The position numbers and the translations under genes were made by a program. 64,000 nucleotides of DNA from Alicyclobacillus pomorum DSM 14955. GTDB lineage: Bacteria > Bacillota > Bacilli > Alicyclobacillales > Alicyclobacillaceae. The stretch spans positions 62,001-126,000 of the forward strand of contig NZ_AXAR01000009.1 in assembly GCF_000472905.1 (NCBI RefSeq). The letters run 5' to 3'. Shown piece after piece: positions 8,741-17,401 of this stretch; position 1 is the first letter of the stretch; every line of letters begins with the position of its first letter. The notes under the pieces were generated by a model. It searched no databases, was not told the DNA's origin, and saw only the letters and a list, made by a program, of their open reading frames with translations.

Positions 8741-10195
8741 GTGTATCTTGTAACGAGCGAGCAAATGCAAGCACTAGACAGACGCACCATCACAACACGG
8801 CGCATACCCGGAATTCTCTTAATGGAGCATGCGGGAAAACAAGTGGCAGAGGTCGTCATGAAGCAACACCCAAAGCGCGTAACGGTGCTTTGCGGCAAGG
8901 GCAACAACGGCGGCGATGGATGGATTGCTGCGCGCTGGCTGCGGCACTTCGGTGTGCCTTTCGTCCACGTGGTCACGACGGTGGAACCCAACGCCTTGTC
9001 TGGGGACGCCAAGCAGGCAGCGGACATGGCCCTCGCGGCAGATGTTCCGTATGAAGTATACGTATCCGGTGGATCCATTCCGCCTGCCGACGTGTACGTG
9101 GACGCTTTGCTCGGCACGGGTGTGACACGCCCGGTGACCGGTGTGCTCGCCGAACTCATGGAACGCGTCAACGCAGTATCCCCCTGGACGGTGGCTGTGG
9201 ATGTCCCGTCCGGTGTGGACGCCAGCACGGGCAGGGTCGACGGCGCCGCAGTACGCGCTCATGTCACGGTGGCCATGGGCTACCAAAAACTTGGCACGGC
9301 GGTCACGCCAGGCTGTCTGTTGGCCGGCGCGGTCGAAGTGGTCGACATCGGCATTGAGCCTGCGGATGCGAACATGTGCGCAGCCTGGGTAACGCCCGAT
9401 GCTGTGCGGATCGCCTTCCCTCGGCGGTCGTCGGATACGCACAAGGGAACGTACGGCCGAGTGGGCATCGCTGTCGGCAGTATGCACGGCGCCGCCATTT
9501 TGGCGGGACTGGGTGCGGCTCGCGCAGGCGCCGGCCTGGTGATTCTCGGCGGGTCGGACATTCCAAACGGCGCTCCGTACGAATTCGTGTTGCGCAAAGC
9601 CACGTCGCCGACCGCGCTCTTCGACGATTGCGACAGTATTGTGGTCGGCCCTGGGCTGGGGCCAGACCGGAGTGACTGGCAATCCGTCATGACGTCCCAC
9701 AAAGGGCCCGGTGTCCTGGATGCCGATGGGTTGGCACTGATGCAGGACGTTCCTCGTCTGAACGGGGACTGGGTGCTAACGCCACATCCCAAGGAGTGTG
9801 GCCGACTGTTGCAGTGGTCGACGGCAGAGGTGCAGGCCAATCGAATCCGCGCAGCGCAAACACTGGCCGAACAGACGAAGGCAGTGGTGGTGCTGAAAGG
9901 GTACCGGTCTCTGGTTGCCCATCCCGATGGCCGGCTGCGCGTGGTGCCGACGGGTGACGCATCGCTGGCCACGGCTGGGACCGGAGATGTACTGGCCGGC
10001 GTCATTGGCGGTCTGCAGGCGCAAGGGGTGCCCAGTTTCGACGCGGCCTGCGCTGGCGCCTACATCCACGGGTTGGCGGGTGAGTTGGCAGGGCAGCACT
10101 TGGGCAGAGCCAGTACCATGGCGACGGATGTTGTCGAAAATATTTCCCGCGCAATATCCCTCCATTTCGACGCGGATCCCGAGGAATCGCTGTGA
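8741..10195 (+). CDS. nnr: Bifunctional NAD(P)H-hydrate epimerase / ADP-dependent dehydratase
   Basis: Repairs hydrated NADH and NADPH. The N-terminal half (about 1-215) is the YjeF_N epimerase, with MEHAGKQVAEVV and the glycine-rich VLCGKGNNGGDGWIAARWL motif. The C-terminal half (about 225-484) is the carbohydrate-kinase-like dehydratase, with DADGLALM, LTPHPKECGRLL and the conserved DASLATAGTGDVLAGVIGG nucleotide-binding segment. GTG 8741 is taken as start because CGGGGAGGG precedes it by six bases; the frame remains open upstream into acpS. It lies 64 bases after acpS and 34 before the lipoprotein gene, likely one operon. Confidence 0.94.
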   Translation: MYLVTSEQMQALDRRTITTRRIPGILLMEHAGKQVAEVVMKQHPKRVTVLCGKGNNGGDGWIAARWLRHFGVPFVHVVTTVEPNALSGDAKQAADMALAADVPYEVYVSGGSIPPADVYVDALLGTGVTRPVTGVLAELMERVNAVSPWTVAVDVPSGVDASTGRVDGAAVRAHVTVAMGYQKLGTAVTPGCLLAGAVEVVDIGIEPADANMCAAWVTPDAVRIAFPRRSSDTHKGTYGRVGIAVGSMHGAAILAGLGAARAGAGLVILGGSDIPNGAPYEFVLRKATSPTALFDDCDSIVVGPGLGPDRSDWQSVMTSHKGPGVLDADGLALMQDVPRLNGDWVLTPHPKECGRLLQWSTAEVQANRIRAAQTLAEQTKAVVVLKGYRSLVAHPDGRLRVVPTGDASLATAGTGDVLAGVIGGLQAQGVPSFDAACAGAYIHGLAGELAGQHLGRASTMATDVVENISRAISLHFDADPEESL

Positions 10196-10229
10196 ATGGG
10201 TGTTTTGTCGACGAAAGGCGAGGTGGACT

Positions 10230-11225
10230 ATGCGTAAAATCAGTGGATGGATATTGGCGATGGGGCTGGTAGTCGGGCTTGTCGCAGGATGCGGTGCACC
10301 TTCCAAAAACCAAGTCACGTCGAAACTGCAGACACAGGCGGAAAAGCTGGAGACGGTCAATTACCAAAGTGAAGCCAAGATGACCGTACAAATGGACAAC
10401 GGATCGCAAACATACTATATTCACACCAGTTACGAATCACCAGATGTCTACAAGATTGAGCTCGGAGACGCCAACAAGAATATCAATCAGGTGATTGTCC
10501 GCAACGGCAACGGGATGTTCGTCGTGAGTCCGTCGTTGCAAAAGGTCTTCCGATTCAACGGCAATTGGGCGCAAAATCAAGGACACATCTATTTATATGA
10601 TCAACTCTTGCAGCAACTGTCGACCGACAAGAACGTGAAGCTGGCGAAACAGGGTGGAGACTACCGATTCACGTTGCCTGCGACACAGGGCGGCGACATC
10701 GTCTCCCGCCAGGAAGTCACCATCAATGCGCAGAATTATCAGCCGAAAAAAGTGGTGCTCTTCGACAAAGACGACACGGCCATCGTGACGCTGGAGTTCA
10801 CCAGTTTCAAGACGGGTGTGAAGTATAGCAACACCGATTTCGATCCGCACAAAATCGCGACCAGTTCGACGAAAGCCACCATGGCGAACGTGAGTGACAA
10901 TTTCGCCTGGGTGGCACCGGACGAAACGCTGGGCGACTCGCTGGATGTCGAACGACAGGATTCGGCGACGTCCGCGCTGCTCCGCTACACGGGAGACCAC
11001 ACGTTCACGCTGGCCGAATCGATTCCGGGTCCCGGGGTTGCTGGGGTTCCGGCTGGGGAACTCGTAGACCTCTACGGCGTTCCGGCGTTATACTATGGGT
11101 CGAACGATTCGCACCAGTTGACCTGGCTCAACAACGGCTACGAGTTCTCCTTGAGCAGTGGGAAACTCTCCTTGGAACAAATGAAGGCGGTCGCCATTTC
11201 TACGTTTGGCCAAGTCGGCAAGTAA
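10230..11225 (+). CDS. LolA/YdcC-like sporulation lipoprotein
   Basis: A 331-residue lipoprotein. The signal peptide ends in VAGC with the lipidated cysteine at residue 21. Residues about 30-215 form a LolA-like half-barrel with the pattern VNYQSEAKMTVQM and DVYKIEL, as in B. subtilis YdcC; the final part (about 240-325) resembles the DUF4367 domain of anti-sigma and sporulation proteins. ATG 10230 follows AAGGCGAGGTGG. It lies between nnr and alr exactly as ydcC lies before alr in Bacillus. A function in spore membrane or cell envelope lipid handling is known only by association. Confidence 0.82.
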   Translation: MRKISGWILAMGLVVGLVAGCGAPSKNQVTSKLQTQAEKLETVNYQSEAKMTVQMDNGSQTYYIHTSYESPDVYKIELGDANKNINQVIVRNGNGMFVVSPSLQKVFRFNGNWAQNQGHIYLYDQLLQQLSTDKNVKLAKQGGDYRFTLPATQGGDIVSRQEVTINAQNYQPKKVVLFDKDDTAIVTLEFTSFKTGVKYSNTDFDPHKIATSSTKATMANVSDNFAWVAPDETLGDSLDVERQDSATSALLRYTGDHTFTLAESIPGPGVAGVPAGELVDLYGVPALYYGSNDSHQLTWLNNGYEFSLSSGKLSLEQMKAVAISTFGQVGK

Positions 11226-11233
11226 GACTGGCA

Positions 11234-11275
11234 ACGCCTCTCTCCCTCAACGCAGGGAAGGGGCGTTTTTATTTT
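11234..11275 (+). terminator. Intrinsic terminator between the lipoprotein gene and alr
   Basis: ACGCCTCTCTCCCT pairs imperfectly with AGGGAAGGGGCGT, followed by TTTTTATTTT. It separates the acpS group from alr, so alr likely has its own promoter or depends on read-through. Confidence 0.75.
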
Positions 11276-11379
11276 CAGCGAGCGATTTGCACATTGTTGA
11301 ATTTGCCGAATCCGGAGCTCTCGAGTACACTTTGGGTATTGCCTTCGGGCGGACAAGTGGAGTACTTGGGGGTGACGAC

Positions 11380-12585
11380 GTGTACCGTGGAACGTTCGCC
11401 GTCGTCGATTTGGACGCGATTCGGGAAAATGTCGCAGCCATTCGCGCGCGGCTGGCGCCGACCACTAGAGTGTTGGTCACGGTGAAGGCTAACGGCTATG
11501 GTCACGGTGCCGTGGAAGTCGCTCGCGCGGCAGTGCAAGGAGGCGCGTCGTACCTAGCCGTCGCCAGCGTGGAAGAAGGTATTGCGCTGCGCGAGGCAGG
11601 GATTCAAACGCCGGTTTTGGTGTTGGGTGCGTCAACGTACGAAAGCGCGATGGCGGCTGCCAAATTCCAATTGGACGTGACGTTGACGGAAGATTGTTTG
11701 GATTGGCCAGATGTGCCTTTGTCACCGCCCATCAAGGGGCATTTGAAAATTGACACCGGCATGACGCGGCTGGGTGTCCGAACAAACGAAGAATGTGTGC
11801 GCTTGGCACAGTGGATATTGGCTCGGTCAGACGTAGAGTGTCAAGGCGCCTTTACACACTTGGCTTGCGCGGATGCTGAGACGCTGCATCATGCGGAACA
11901 ACAGATCAGACGATTTCAAGAAATGTTGGGCATCCTGTCGAATGTTGGTCTCCATCCCAAACTCGTTCACGCTGCAAACAGTGCGGCTGCGCTGCGACGC
12001 TTAGACTGGCAGTTTGACATGGTGCGCATTGGCATTAGTGCGTATGGGTATGCGCCCAGCGATGCATTTGTGCCATCTGTATCGCTGAAGCCAGCACTGA
12101 ATCTGTACAGCTTTGTGACGCGTGTGCATACCATTCAAACGGGAGAATCGGTTGGATATGGGGCCACGTTTACGGCGCCTCGGGTGACTAAGGTGGCGAC
12201 AGTACCGGTGGGCTACGCGGATGGATACCCGCGGCGACTGTCTAACCAGAGCTTCGTGTGGGTGAAGGGTCAGCGCGTTCCAGTGATTGGAAATGTCTGC
12301 ATGGATCAATTGATGATTGACGTGACAGACGTCGACGAGGTGTCTACAGGTGACTGTGTCACGTTGTATGGACACCGGGCACCTTCCGATTGGACTCGTC
12401 AAAACTTGTCTCATTATGGCATCGGCACGGACGAGGCGCTGGAGTGGTTACGGACCACCTTCCGCGAGTCGGCCCGAGAGGAACCTGTATTGTCGCTGGA
12501 TGAGCTGGCGAATCGCCTCGGGACGATTTCTTACGAATTGATGTGCGCTCTGTCTCCACGCGTACCTCGGATCTATGTGAAGTGA
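11380..12585 (+). CDS. alr: Alanine racemase
   Basis: PLP-dependent conversion of L-alanine to D-alanine for peptidoglycan. About 401 residues. The PLP lysine is Lys36 in VTVKANGYGHGA; the opposing catalytic tyrosine lies in VGYGATFTAP. The C-terminal beta domain carries PVIGNVCMDQLMIDVTD and ends near CALSPRVPRIYVK, the usual family end. GTG 11380 is preferred because GGGGGTG lies just upstream and the protein then begins, as normal for the family, about eight residues before VDLDAI. The ndoAI/ndoA pair follows, as in B. subtilis. Confidence 0.95.
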   Translation: MYRGTFAVVDLDAIRENVAAIRARLAPTTRVLVTVKANGYGHGAVEVARAAVQGGASYLAVASVEEGIALREAGIQTPVLVLGASTYESAMAAAKFQLDVTLTEDCLDWPDVPLSPPIKGHLKIDTGMTRLGVRTNEECVRLAQWILARSDVECQGAFTHLACADAETLHHAEQQIRRFQEMLGILSNVGLHPKLVHAANSAAALRRLDWQFDMVRIGISAYGYAPSDAFVPSVSLKPALNLYSFVTRVHTIQTGESVGYGATFTAPRVTKVATVPVGYADGYPRRLSNQSFVWVKGQRVPVIGNVCMDQLMIDVTDVDEVSTGDCVTLYGHRAPSDWTRQNLSHYGIGTDEALEWLRTTFRESAREEPVLSLDELANRLGTISYELMCALSPRVPRIYVK

Positions 12586-12665
12586 GTGTCAGGGCAGCAA
12601 TGCTTCGCCGTGTCAAGGCACTCGCTCGCCTGTGCGACTTCGTGGACGACTTTTTTCGAATCACT

Positions 12666-12695
12666 TTGACAGGCGTTTTCCCGGCTCGCTATAAT
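12666..12695 (+). promoter_or_regulatory. Sigma-A promoter for ndoAI-ndoA
   Basis: TTGACA at 12666-12671 and TATAAT at 12690-12695, both perfect, with an 18-bp spacer. Transcription would start near 12702, which rules out the upstream ATG at 12701 and supports GTG 12740 as the start of ndoAI. Confidence 0.85.
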
Positions 12696-12739
12696 AGCAG
12701 ATGAGTCATAAGGTACGTACTGTAGTGGAGGTGCCGCGT

Positions 12740-13012
12740 GTGTCGAATCACAAGCGCATTGTAGTGAACATCCCTGAGCAATTATTACATCAGGTGGATG
12801 GCATTGCGCATCAGCAACACACGAATCGCAGCGAGGTGATTCGCGAAGCGATGAGGCGGTATGTGACAGAGCGGCGCATGAGCGATATACGTGCAGCCAT
12901 GCAACAAGGTTACATGGAAATGGCGCGGATCAATTTGCGGATTGCGTCTGAGTCGTTTCCATTGGAACAGGAGGCAGGGGGAACGGTCGAACGCTTAGTG
13001 AGTGGGGTGTGA
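12740..13012 (+). CDS. ndoAI: EndoAI antitoxin (ribbon-helix-helix)
   Basis: A 90-residue antitoxin that neutralises the MazF-type RNase encoded next. The N-terminal ribbon-helix-helix reads [19 protein letters not shown] followed by [14 protein letters not shown]; this part would bind the operon promoter and self-repress. The C-terminal half contains [17 protein letters not shown] and ends [10 protein letters not shown]-like ([10 protein letters not shown]), near identical to the toxin-binding tail of B. subtilis EndoAI. GTG 12740 follows GGAGGTG by six bases. Four bases separate it from ndoA, implying translational coupling. Confidence 0.95.
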   Translation: MSNHKRIVVNIPEQLLHQVDGIAHQQHTNRSEVIREAMRRYVTERRMSDIRAAMQQGYMEMARINLRIASESFPLEQEAGGTVERLVSGV

Positions 13013-13016
13013 CGAC

Positions 13017-13367
13017 TTGAACGTCAAGCGTGGGGACATTTTTTTCGCCGACCTCTCACCCGTCGTCGGGTCTGAACAAGGCGGGTTTCGGCCGGTTTTG
13101 ATTATTCAAAACGATATCGGAAACCGATTTAGCCCCACGGTGATTGTCGCTGCCATCACAGCGCAAATTCAAAAGGCGAAATTGCCCACGCATGTCGAAA
13201 TTCCTGCAGAGCCAGATGGGCTCGAGCGGGATTCTGTCATTTTATTGGAGCAGATTCGCACCATTGACAAGCAGCGCTTGACGGATAAAATCACTCACCT
13301 GGATGACGCGACCATGCGGCGCGTGAACGATGCCCTGCAGATTAGCTTGGGTCTCGTGGAGTTTTGA
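13017..13367 (+). CDS. ndoA: EndoA/MazF endoribonuclease toxin
   Basis: A ribosome-independent mRNA interferase, which in B. subtilis cuts at UACAU. The 116-residue protein is highly like Bacillus EndoA, with [37 protein letters not shown], the catalytic-site threonine and arginine region, and [23 protein letters not shown] 13017 is chosen as start by alignment with the family N-terminus (NVKRGD); GTGGGGTG lies just upstream. Co-transcribed with its antitoxin from the promoter at 12666. Confidence 0.96.
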   Translation: MNVKRGDIFFADLSPVVGSEQGGFRPVLIIQNDIGNRFSPTVIVAAITAQIQKAKLPTHVEIPAEPDGLERDSVILLEQIRTIDKQRLTDKITHLDDATMRRVNDALQISLGLVEF

Positions 13368-13382
13368 CGCACGAACTGAGCT

Positions 13383-13411
13383 GGAGGCGGACGACAACCG
13401 TCTCCATTTTC
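13383..13411 (+). terminator. Probable terminator after ndoA
   Basis: GGAGGCGG (13383-13390) pairs with CCGTCTCC (13398-13405), one G-U pair, then ATTTTCG. Confidence 0.55.
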
Positions 13412-13512
13412 GTATGTGGCGACCCTTGTCGGCAGACGCCGGCGATAGCTGAACCCGTTCCCGTGAAATGCATGGAGGAGACAATCTCAAAGGTGCGCGA
13501 GGAGTGAGCGGA

Positions 13513-14766
13513 ATGACGTCCGTGGAACAATCTTTGATCCGCGACATTGGTCTGGCCAAAGAAGGCCGCTTGAAAATCGACTGGGTGGAAGCCCACATGC
13601 CGTTGATGCGGCGCATTCGCGAGCAGTTCCAGAAAGAGCGCCCGTTTGCGGGCAAAAAGGTCGGCATTTGTCTTCACTTAGAGGCGAAGACCGCATACCT
13701 GGCACTGGTGGTGCAGGCTGGCGGCGCGGAAGTTGCGGTGGCAGCCAGCAACCCGCTGTCGACCCAGGATGACGTCGTTGCCGCGCTGGTGGACAGCGGT
13801 GTGACCGCCTACGCTTGGCACGGCGCAACGCCCGAAGAGTATCAGATGCATATCAACAAGTTGCTCGATTTCCACCCGGACGCCATCATTGACGACGGCG
13901 GAGATTTGGTGACCACGCTGCACCGCGAAAGACCCGAGCAGACGAAAGAAATCATTGGCGGATGCGAGGAGACGACCACTGGGATTTTGCGCCTCAAGGC
14001 CATGGCCGCCGAAGGCACCTTGAAGTTTCCGATGATTGCTGTCAACGACGCCTACTGCAAATACCTGTTTGACAACCGCTATGGGACAGGTCAATCGGCG
14101 TGGGACGGCATCATGCGCACCACCAACCTGCTGGTGGCGGGGAAGACTGCCGTCATTGTAGGCTACGGTTGGTGCGGCAAGGGCCTCGCCATGCGGGCGA
14201 AGGGACTTGGCGCCCGTGTGATTGTGACGGAAGTGGACCCCATCAAGGCCTTGGAAGCCGTGATGGACGGCTTCGAGGTGATGCCGATTGTGGAAGCGGC
14301 GAAACACGGCGACTTCTTTGTCACAGTCACCGGCAACAAGGACTGCATTACCAGAGAAGCGTTTGAAGTGATGAAAGACGGCGCTGTGCTCGCCAACGCG
14401 GGTCACTTTGACGTCGAGATCTCCAAGCCCGACTTGCGCGCTATGTCGAAATCTGTGCGGACGGTGCGCAAGAACATTGAAGAGTACGCGTTCCACGACG
14501 GTCGCAAAGTCTACCTGCTGGCAGAAGGCCGGCTGGTGAACCTGGCTTCGGGCGATGGACATCCGGCCGAGGTCATGGACATGACGTTTTCGCTGCAAGC
14601 GCTGGGCCTGCGGGAAGTGGTGACGGGCAACTACCAACCAGGTCTGCACTCCATTCCCAAACACCTGGACGACATGGTCGCCACCATGCGGCTGCAGGAA
14701 TGGGGCATCTCCATTGACACCCTGACAGAAGCGCAGATAAAGTACCTGTCCAGTTGGACCGAATAA
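13513..14766 (+). CDS. ahcY: Adenosylhomocysteinase (S-adenosylhomocysteine hydrolase)
   Basis: Splits S-adenosylhomocysteine to adenosine and homocysteine using bound NAD, closing the methylation cycle. About 417 residues, the size of the shorter bacterial and archaeal form. Substrate-site motifs [10 protein letters not shown] and [12 protein letters not shown] are present, along with the NAD-binding Rossmann motif [16 protein letters not shown] and the family pattern [10 protein letters not shown]. The start ATG 13513 follows GAGGAGTGAGCGG. Most Bacillus species use Pfs/LuxS instead, so ahcY is a lineage marker. The leader from 13412 shows no SAM or SAH riboswitch. Confidence 0.96.
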   Translation: MTSVEQSLIRDIGLAKEGRLKIDWVEAHMPLMRRIREQFQKERPFAGKKVGICLHLEAKTAYLALVVQAGGAEVAVAASNPLSTQDDVVAALVDSGVTAYAWHGATPEEYQMHINKLLDFHPDAIIDDGGDLVTTLHRERPEQTKEIIGGCEETTTGILRLKAMAAEGTLKFPMIAVNDAYCKYLFDNRYGTGQSAWDGIMRTTNLLVAGKTAVIVGYGWCGKGLAMRAKGLGARVIVTEVDPIKALEAVMDGFEVMPIVEAAKHGDFFVTVTGNKDCITREAFEVMKDGAVLANAGHFDVEISKPDLRAMSKSVRTVRKNIEEYAFHDGRKVYLLAEGRLVNLASGDGHPAEVMDMTFSLQALGLREVVTGNYQPGLHSIPKHLDDMVATMRLQEWGISIDTLTEAQIKYLSSWTE

Positions 14767-14774
14767 ACATCACC

Positions 14775-14826
14775 CGCGATGCGCAACATCGGGACGAATC
14801 GTTCGCGTGGAAGGTTGCACATCGCG
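14775..14826. repeat. Long imperfect inverted repeat after ahcY
   Basis: CGCGATGCGCAAC (14775-14787) and GTTGCACATCGCG (14814-14826) pair at 12 of 13 positions around a 26-base loop. It lies between the ahcY stop and its terminator. Confidence 0.5.
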
Positions 14827-14880
14827 GATCACAGGAAGCGTGGTCACGGCGTAGGATACACGAGTATCGCCGCGAATGGA

Positions 14881-14912
14881 GGCGATGTGGCAGAAGCCGC
14901 ATCGCCTTTTTT
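14881..14912 (+). terminator. Intrinsic terminator of ahcY
   Basis: GGCGATG pairs with CATCGCC, inner TGGC/GCCG region, followed by TTTTTTG. Confidence 0.85.
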
Positions 14913-14994
14913 GTAGAGGTGAGTGCCCTGCGAATCACTGAGGCGGTACGTCCGCGCTCGCTTCAGTGGAAGAAGTTCGGGAGGGAGAACCTAG

Positions 14995-15732
14995 TTGAGA
15001 CCGCTCATTGGCATCACCGGCACGCGACACGTCATCGCTACGAATTCGTCATCCCCAGTATTACTTGCCGTCGTGTCTGGCGACGACTACGCCCAGGGGG
15101 TGGAAACGGCTGGCGGCCTTCCGGTTGTCGTGCCCTATGTTGAAACCCCTGACACAGCTGGCGCCCTCGCGGATAAACTAGACGGGCTGCTTCTGGCCGG
15201 AGGAGAGGACGTGGATCCGTCGCTGTGGGAAGAGCAGCCTCACCACGGGCTTGGCCAGATTGTCCCGGAACGCGACGCCTTGGAGTTCACACTGATTCGC
15301 CGCATGATGCAGCGGAGAAAGCCGATTCTCGGCATCTGCCGAGGGATGCAGATATTGAATGTGGCGCTCGGCGGCACGCTGTACCAGGACTTGCCCCGTG
15401 ACTGGCGGGGAACCATCCAGCACCGGCAGCGTGCACGGCGAAATCACCTCAGCCACGGCCTCTCTGTGGAGCCACACAGCAGACTCTACCAACTCCTGGG
15501 GAGGCGCAGCGAACTGCTTTGTAACTCCTTCCACCACCAGGCTGTCAAGGACCTGGGCCGTGGCCTCTTGGCCAGTGCTTGGGACGCGGAAGGGCTGGTG
15601 GAAGCCATGGAGCATGCCCAGTACCCGTTTCTTGTCGCCGTCCAGTGGCACCCGGAAAACCTGTGGCGAACGTATCCAGAACACCACGGACTGTTTCAGG
15701 GGCTGGTGGCAGCCGCTTCGTCCGGGCGCTGA
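14995..15732 (+). CDS. Class I glutamine amidotransferase, gamma-glutamyl-GABA hydrolase-like (peptidase C26)
   Basis: A 245-residue cytoplasmic hydrolase related to PuuD and B. subtilis YvdE. The catalytic cysteine is in PILGICRGMQILNV, near residue 119; the His/Glu pair is in VQWHPENLW near the C-terminus; LLLAGGEDVDPSLW gives the oxyanion-side loop. Family members cleave gamma-glutamyl bonds. TTG 14995 is the only start consistent with the GGGAGGGAGAACC site and the family N-terminus RPLIGITG. Monocistronic between two strong terminators. Substrate unknown. Confidence 0.88.
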   Translation: MRPLIGITGTRHVIATNSSSPVLLAVVSGDDYAQGVETAGGLPVVVPYVETPDTAGALADKLDGLLLAGGEDVDPSLWEEQPHHGLGQIVPERDALEFTLIRRMMQRRKPILGICRGMQILNVALGGTLYQDLPRDWRGTIQHRQRARRNHLSHGLSVEPHSRLYQLLGRRSELLCNSFHHQAVKDLGRGLLASAWDAEGLVEAMEHAQYPFLVAVQWHPENLWRTYPEHHGLFQGLVAAASSGR

Positions 15733-15753
15733 GCTGGACCACTGAAACCTCTT

Positions 15754-15776
15754 GTCCCCCGCCTGGGGGACTTTTT
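15754..15776 (+). terminator. Intrinsic terminator
   Basis: GTCCCCC pairs with GGGGGAC around GCCT, then TTTTT. Confidence 0.85.
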
Positions 15777-15827
15777 GCATGTGAAGCAGTGCGCACCCGA
15801 TACAGCGCAAGAGAGGAGGCGAGTTCC

Positions 15828-16046
15828 ATGGCGACAGTGACTCCGGTTTCCCGGCACCTGCAGTTGCAGTTTCAGGTCGGCACCACGTCGAGCGGCTTGC
15901 CCAAACTGAAGAACCGCAACTACGCGCACGTGTCACCGAAGGCTTCCGACGACGACATTCTCGCAGTTGGACAAGCCTTGGGAGAGCTCTTCGCAGAGAC
16001 CCTGTACGGGGTGTCGAAGGTGGACCAGAACGGCATTGAGGCGTAA
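15828..16046 (+). CDS. DUF1659 domain protein
   Basis: A 72-residue protein. It shows the DUF1659 pattern: a beta-rich N-terminus (RHLQLQFQVGTTSSG), a conserved RNYAHVSPKASDDDIL segment, and a helical end LGELFAETLYGVSKVD. Such proteins are small, of unknown function, and are commonly found next to DUF2922 genes in Bacillales, as here 49 bases downstream. ATG 15828 follows AGAGGAGGCGA. Confidence 0.82.
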   Translation: MATVTPVSRHLQLQFQVGTTSSGLPKLKNRNYAHVSPKASDDDILAVGQALGELFAETLYGVSKVDQNGIEA

Positions 16047-16095
16047 ATGAAGTTGGCGGAACGACCGCGCGACGACGGAAGGGAGGTGACCTGTG

Positions 16096-16314
16096 ATGGC
16101 CGCAAAGACGACGCTGCAGTTGACGTTTATGACGGACCAGGACAAGAAAGTCCGGATTTCCATCCCGAATCCGAAGCAACCGCTGGATGGGAATGCCGTC
16201 AGCAAGGCGATGGACCTGATTGTGTCCAAGGGAATCTTTGCGTTTCCGCAAGGCGCCATCGTGAAGAAGGTAGGTGCCGTGCAGGTTTCCACGGACAGCG
16301 CCACCATTGCCTAA
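16096..16314 (+). CDS. DUF2922 domain protein
   Basis: A 72-residue protein with the DUF2922 layout: KTTLQLTFMTDQDKKVRISIP, then a helix VSKAMDLIVSKGIF and a beta end. Function unknown; it forms a recurrent pair with DUF1659, probably one transcription unit here. ATG 16096 follows GGGAGGTG by seven bases; GTG 16093 is an alternative. A strong terminator follows. Confidence 0.85.
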   Translation: MAAKTTLQLTFMTDQDKKVRISIPNPKQPLDGNAVSKAMDLIVSKGIFAFPQGAIVKKVGAVQVSTDSATIA

Positions 16315-16343
16315 CGCCAGCGACTTGCAAACGAGCGACAAAC

Positions 16344-16380
16344 AACGCCCCACGTCACCGTTTGGGTGAGGCGGGGCGTT
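16344..16380. terminator. Bidirectional terminator
   Basis: AACGCCCC...CACC pairs with GGTG..GGGGCGTT around GTTT, with T-rich flanks on the plus strand. It separates the convergent DUF2922 and DUF1450 genes. Confidence 0.75.
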
Positions 16381-16383
16381 TCC

Positions 16384-16632
16384 TTATTCCGTGTGCACTG
16401 GGTGGCTGAGTTTCGCTTTGACTTGCTCCCACAATTCGGCTGCCGTCGGCGCTTCCAAGTAGTCCACGTCGTCTATCAACACGTACGGGTTGTGAATGCA
16501 CAAGTGGCAGTACCCGAGACACCCCCAACGTTTGACGCGCACATCGGGGAACTGTTGCTGGACGAGTACCGCGACTTCGCCAGAACCCCGTTCCTCGTTG
16601 CTCACACAATACTCCATTTTGCGCTTCGTCAA
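16384..16632 (-). CDS. DUF1450 (YuzB-like) protein
   Basis: An 82-residue protein with four cysteines in the DUF1450 pattern: MEYCVSN near residue 8 and WGCLGYCHLC near 36-45, consistent with binding a metal or an iron-sulfur cluster (a thioredoxin-like ferredoxin fold is proposed for this family). TTG 16632 is preferred since GGAGGG lies eight bases upstream on the minus strand; an ATG six codons in is a fallback. The DedA gene lies 15 bases upstream in the same direction, so the two are likely co-transcribed. Confidence 0.82.
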   Translation of the reverse strand: MTKRKMEYCVSNEERGSGEVAVLVQQQFPDVRVKRWGCLGYCHLCIHNPYVLIDDVDYLEAPTAAELWEQVKAKLSHPVHTE

Positions 16633-16647
16633 ACCGTGTCCCTCCTG

Positions 16648-17292
16648 TCAACGGGCTTTGCGACGGTACCACAGGAAGCCGACTAGTGCGACCAGTACGC
16701 CAGCCAGTACGTAGGCCAAGCTGGACTGTACTCCGTGCAGGACCGCCGTGAGGTGTTCCCCGCACCAGAATCCGAGCGCCACCCAACCCGCGCACCATAG
16801 TGCTGCTCCAATCCCAGTGTAAAGCAGGAACGCCTGAAAATCCATGCGGCTGATACCAGCCACGTAGGAACTGACGGATCTTACGCCGGGGAGAAAGCGG
16901 CCTGGGATGAGCAACCACGCGCCGTATCTGCGAATCAATCCGGACGTACTCATGACACTGCGCTGGTTCAGCAACATCCGGTGTGACATGGTATCCAACC
17001 AGTGGCCGCCAAATTTCCGGCTCACGGTATACGCTATGGTCGATCCGGTCATGTAACCGACGAGGCTGCAGCCCATGACGGCACCCAGGTGCACATCTCC
17101 GCGCGCAGCCGCGAAGCCGTAAAACGCCATTGCGACGTCTCCCGGAAAGGGGAGCCCCAGTCCTTCTAACACCAATGCCAAGAACACCCCGACATAGCCC
17201 AGTGAGAGCACACTGTCCGCCATCCATCCGAACCAGTCAAACAACCGACCACATCCTCTGCGCGTCACTTCGGACCTTGTCCTTTCATACAT
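16648..17292 (-). CDS. DedA-family membrane protein
   Basis: A SNARE-associated (VTT) domain protein of up to 214 residues. Hallmarks are EGLGLPFPGDVAM near residue 44, a re-entrant region with GYMTGSTIAY, and RFLPGVRSVSSYVAGISRM near 132. Relatives act in membrane homeostasis, including undecaprenyl-phosphate recycling and phosphatidylethanolamine flipping. The start is uncertain: ATG 17292 gives the longest form, but TTG at about 17244 has a better spaced AGAGGA site. Co-oriented with the DUF1450 gene. Confidence 0.87.
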   Translation of the reverse strand: MYERTRSEVTRRGCGRLFDWFGWMADSVLSLGYVGVFLALVLEGLGLPFPGDVAMAFYGFAAARGDVHLGAVMGCSLVGYMTGSTIAYTVSRKFGGHWLDTMSHRMLLNQRSVMSTSGLIRRYGAWLLIPGRFLPGVRSVSSYVAGISRMDFQAFLLYTGIGAALWCAGWVALGFWCGEHLTAVLHGVQSSLAYVLAGVLVALVGFLWYRRKAR

Positions 17293-17401
17293 ACGACTTT
17301 CCGTCGGGGGACATGACCTGGAAGGTGCAACGTTTCAGAATCGGGAAAATTCCTGCTATGATGGTTGGAAACAGTCCGATTGACGAACGGAGGCAACCGC
17401 G

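Noticed and set aside
13412-13512. SAM or SAH riboswitch ahead of ahcY
   Set aside because: No conserved core of these classes is recognisable and the leader is only about 100 bases.
15178-16353. 391-codon minus-strand frame
   Set aside because: It runs across a terminator and opposite three well-supported plus-strand genes; no recognisable domain.
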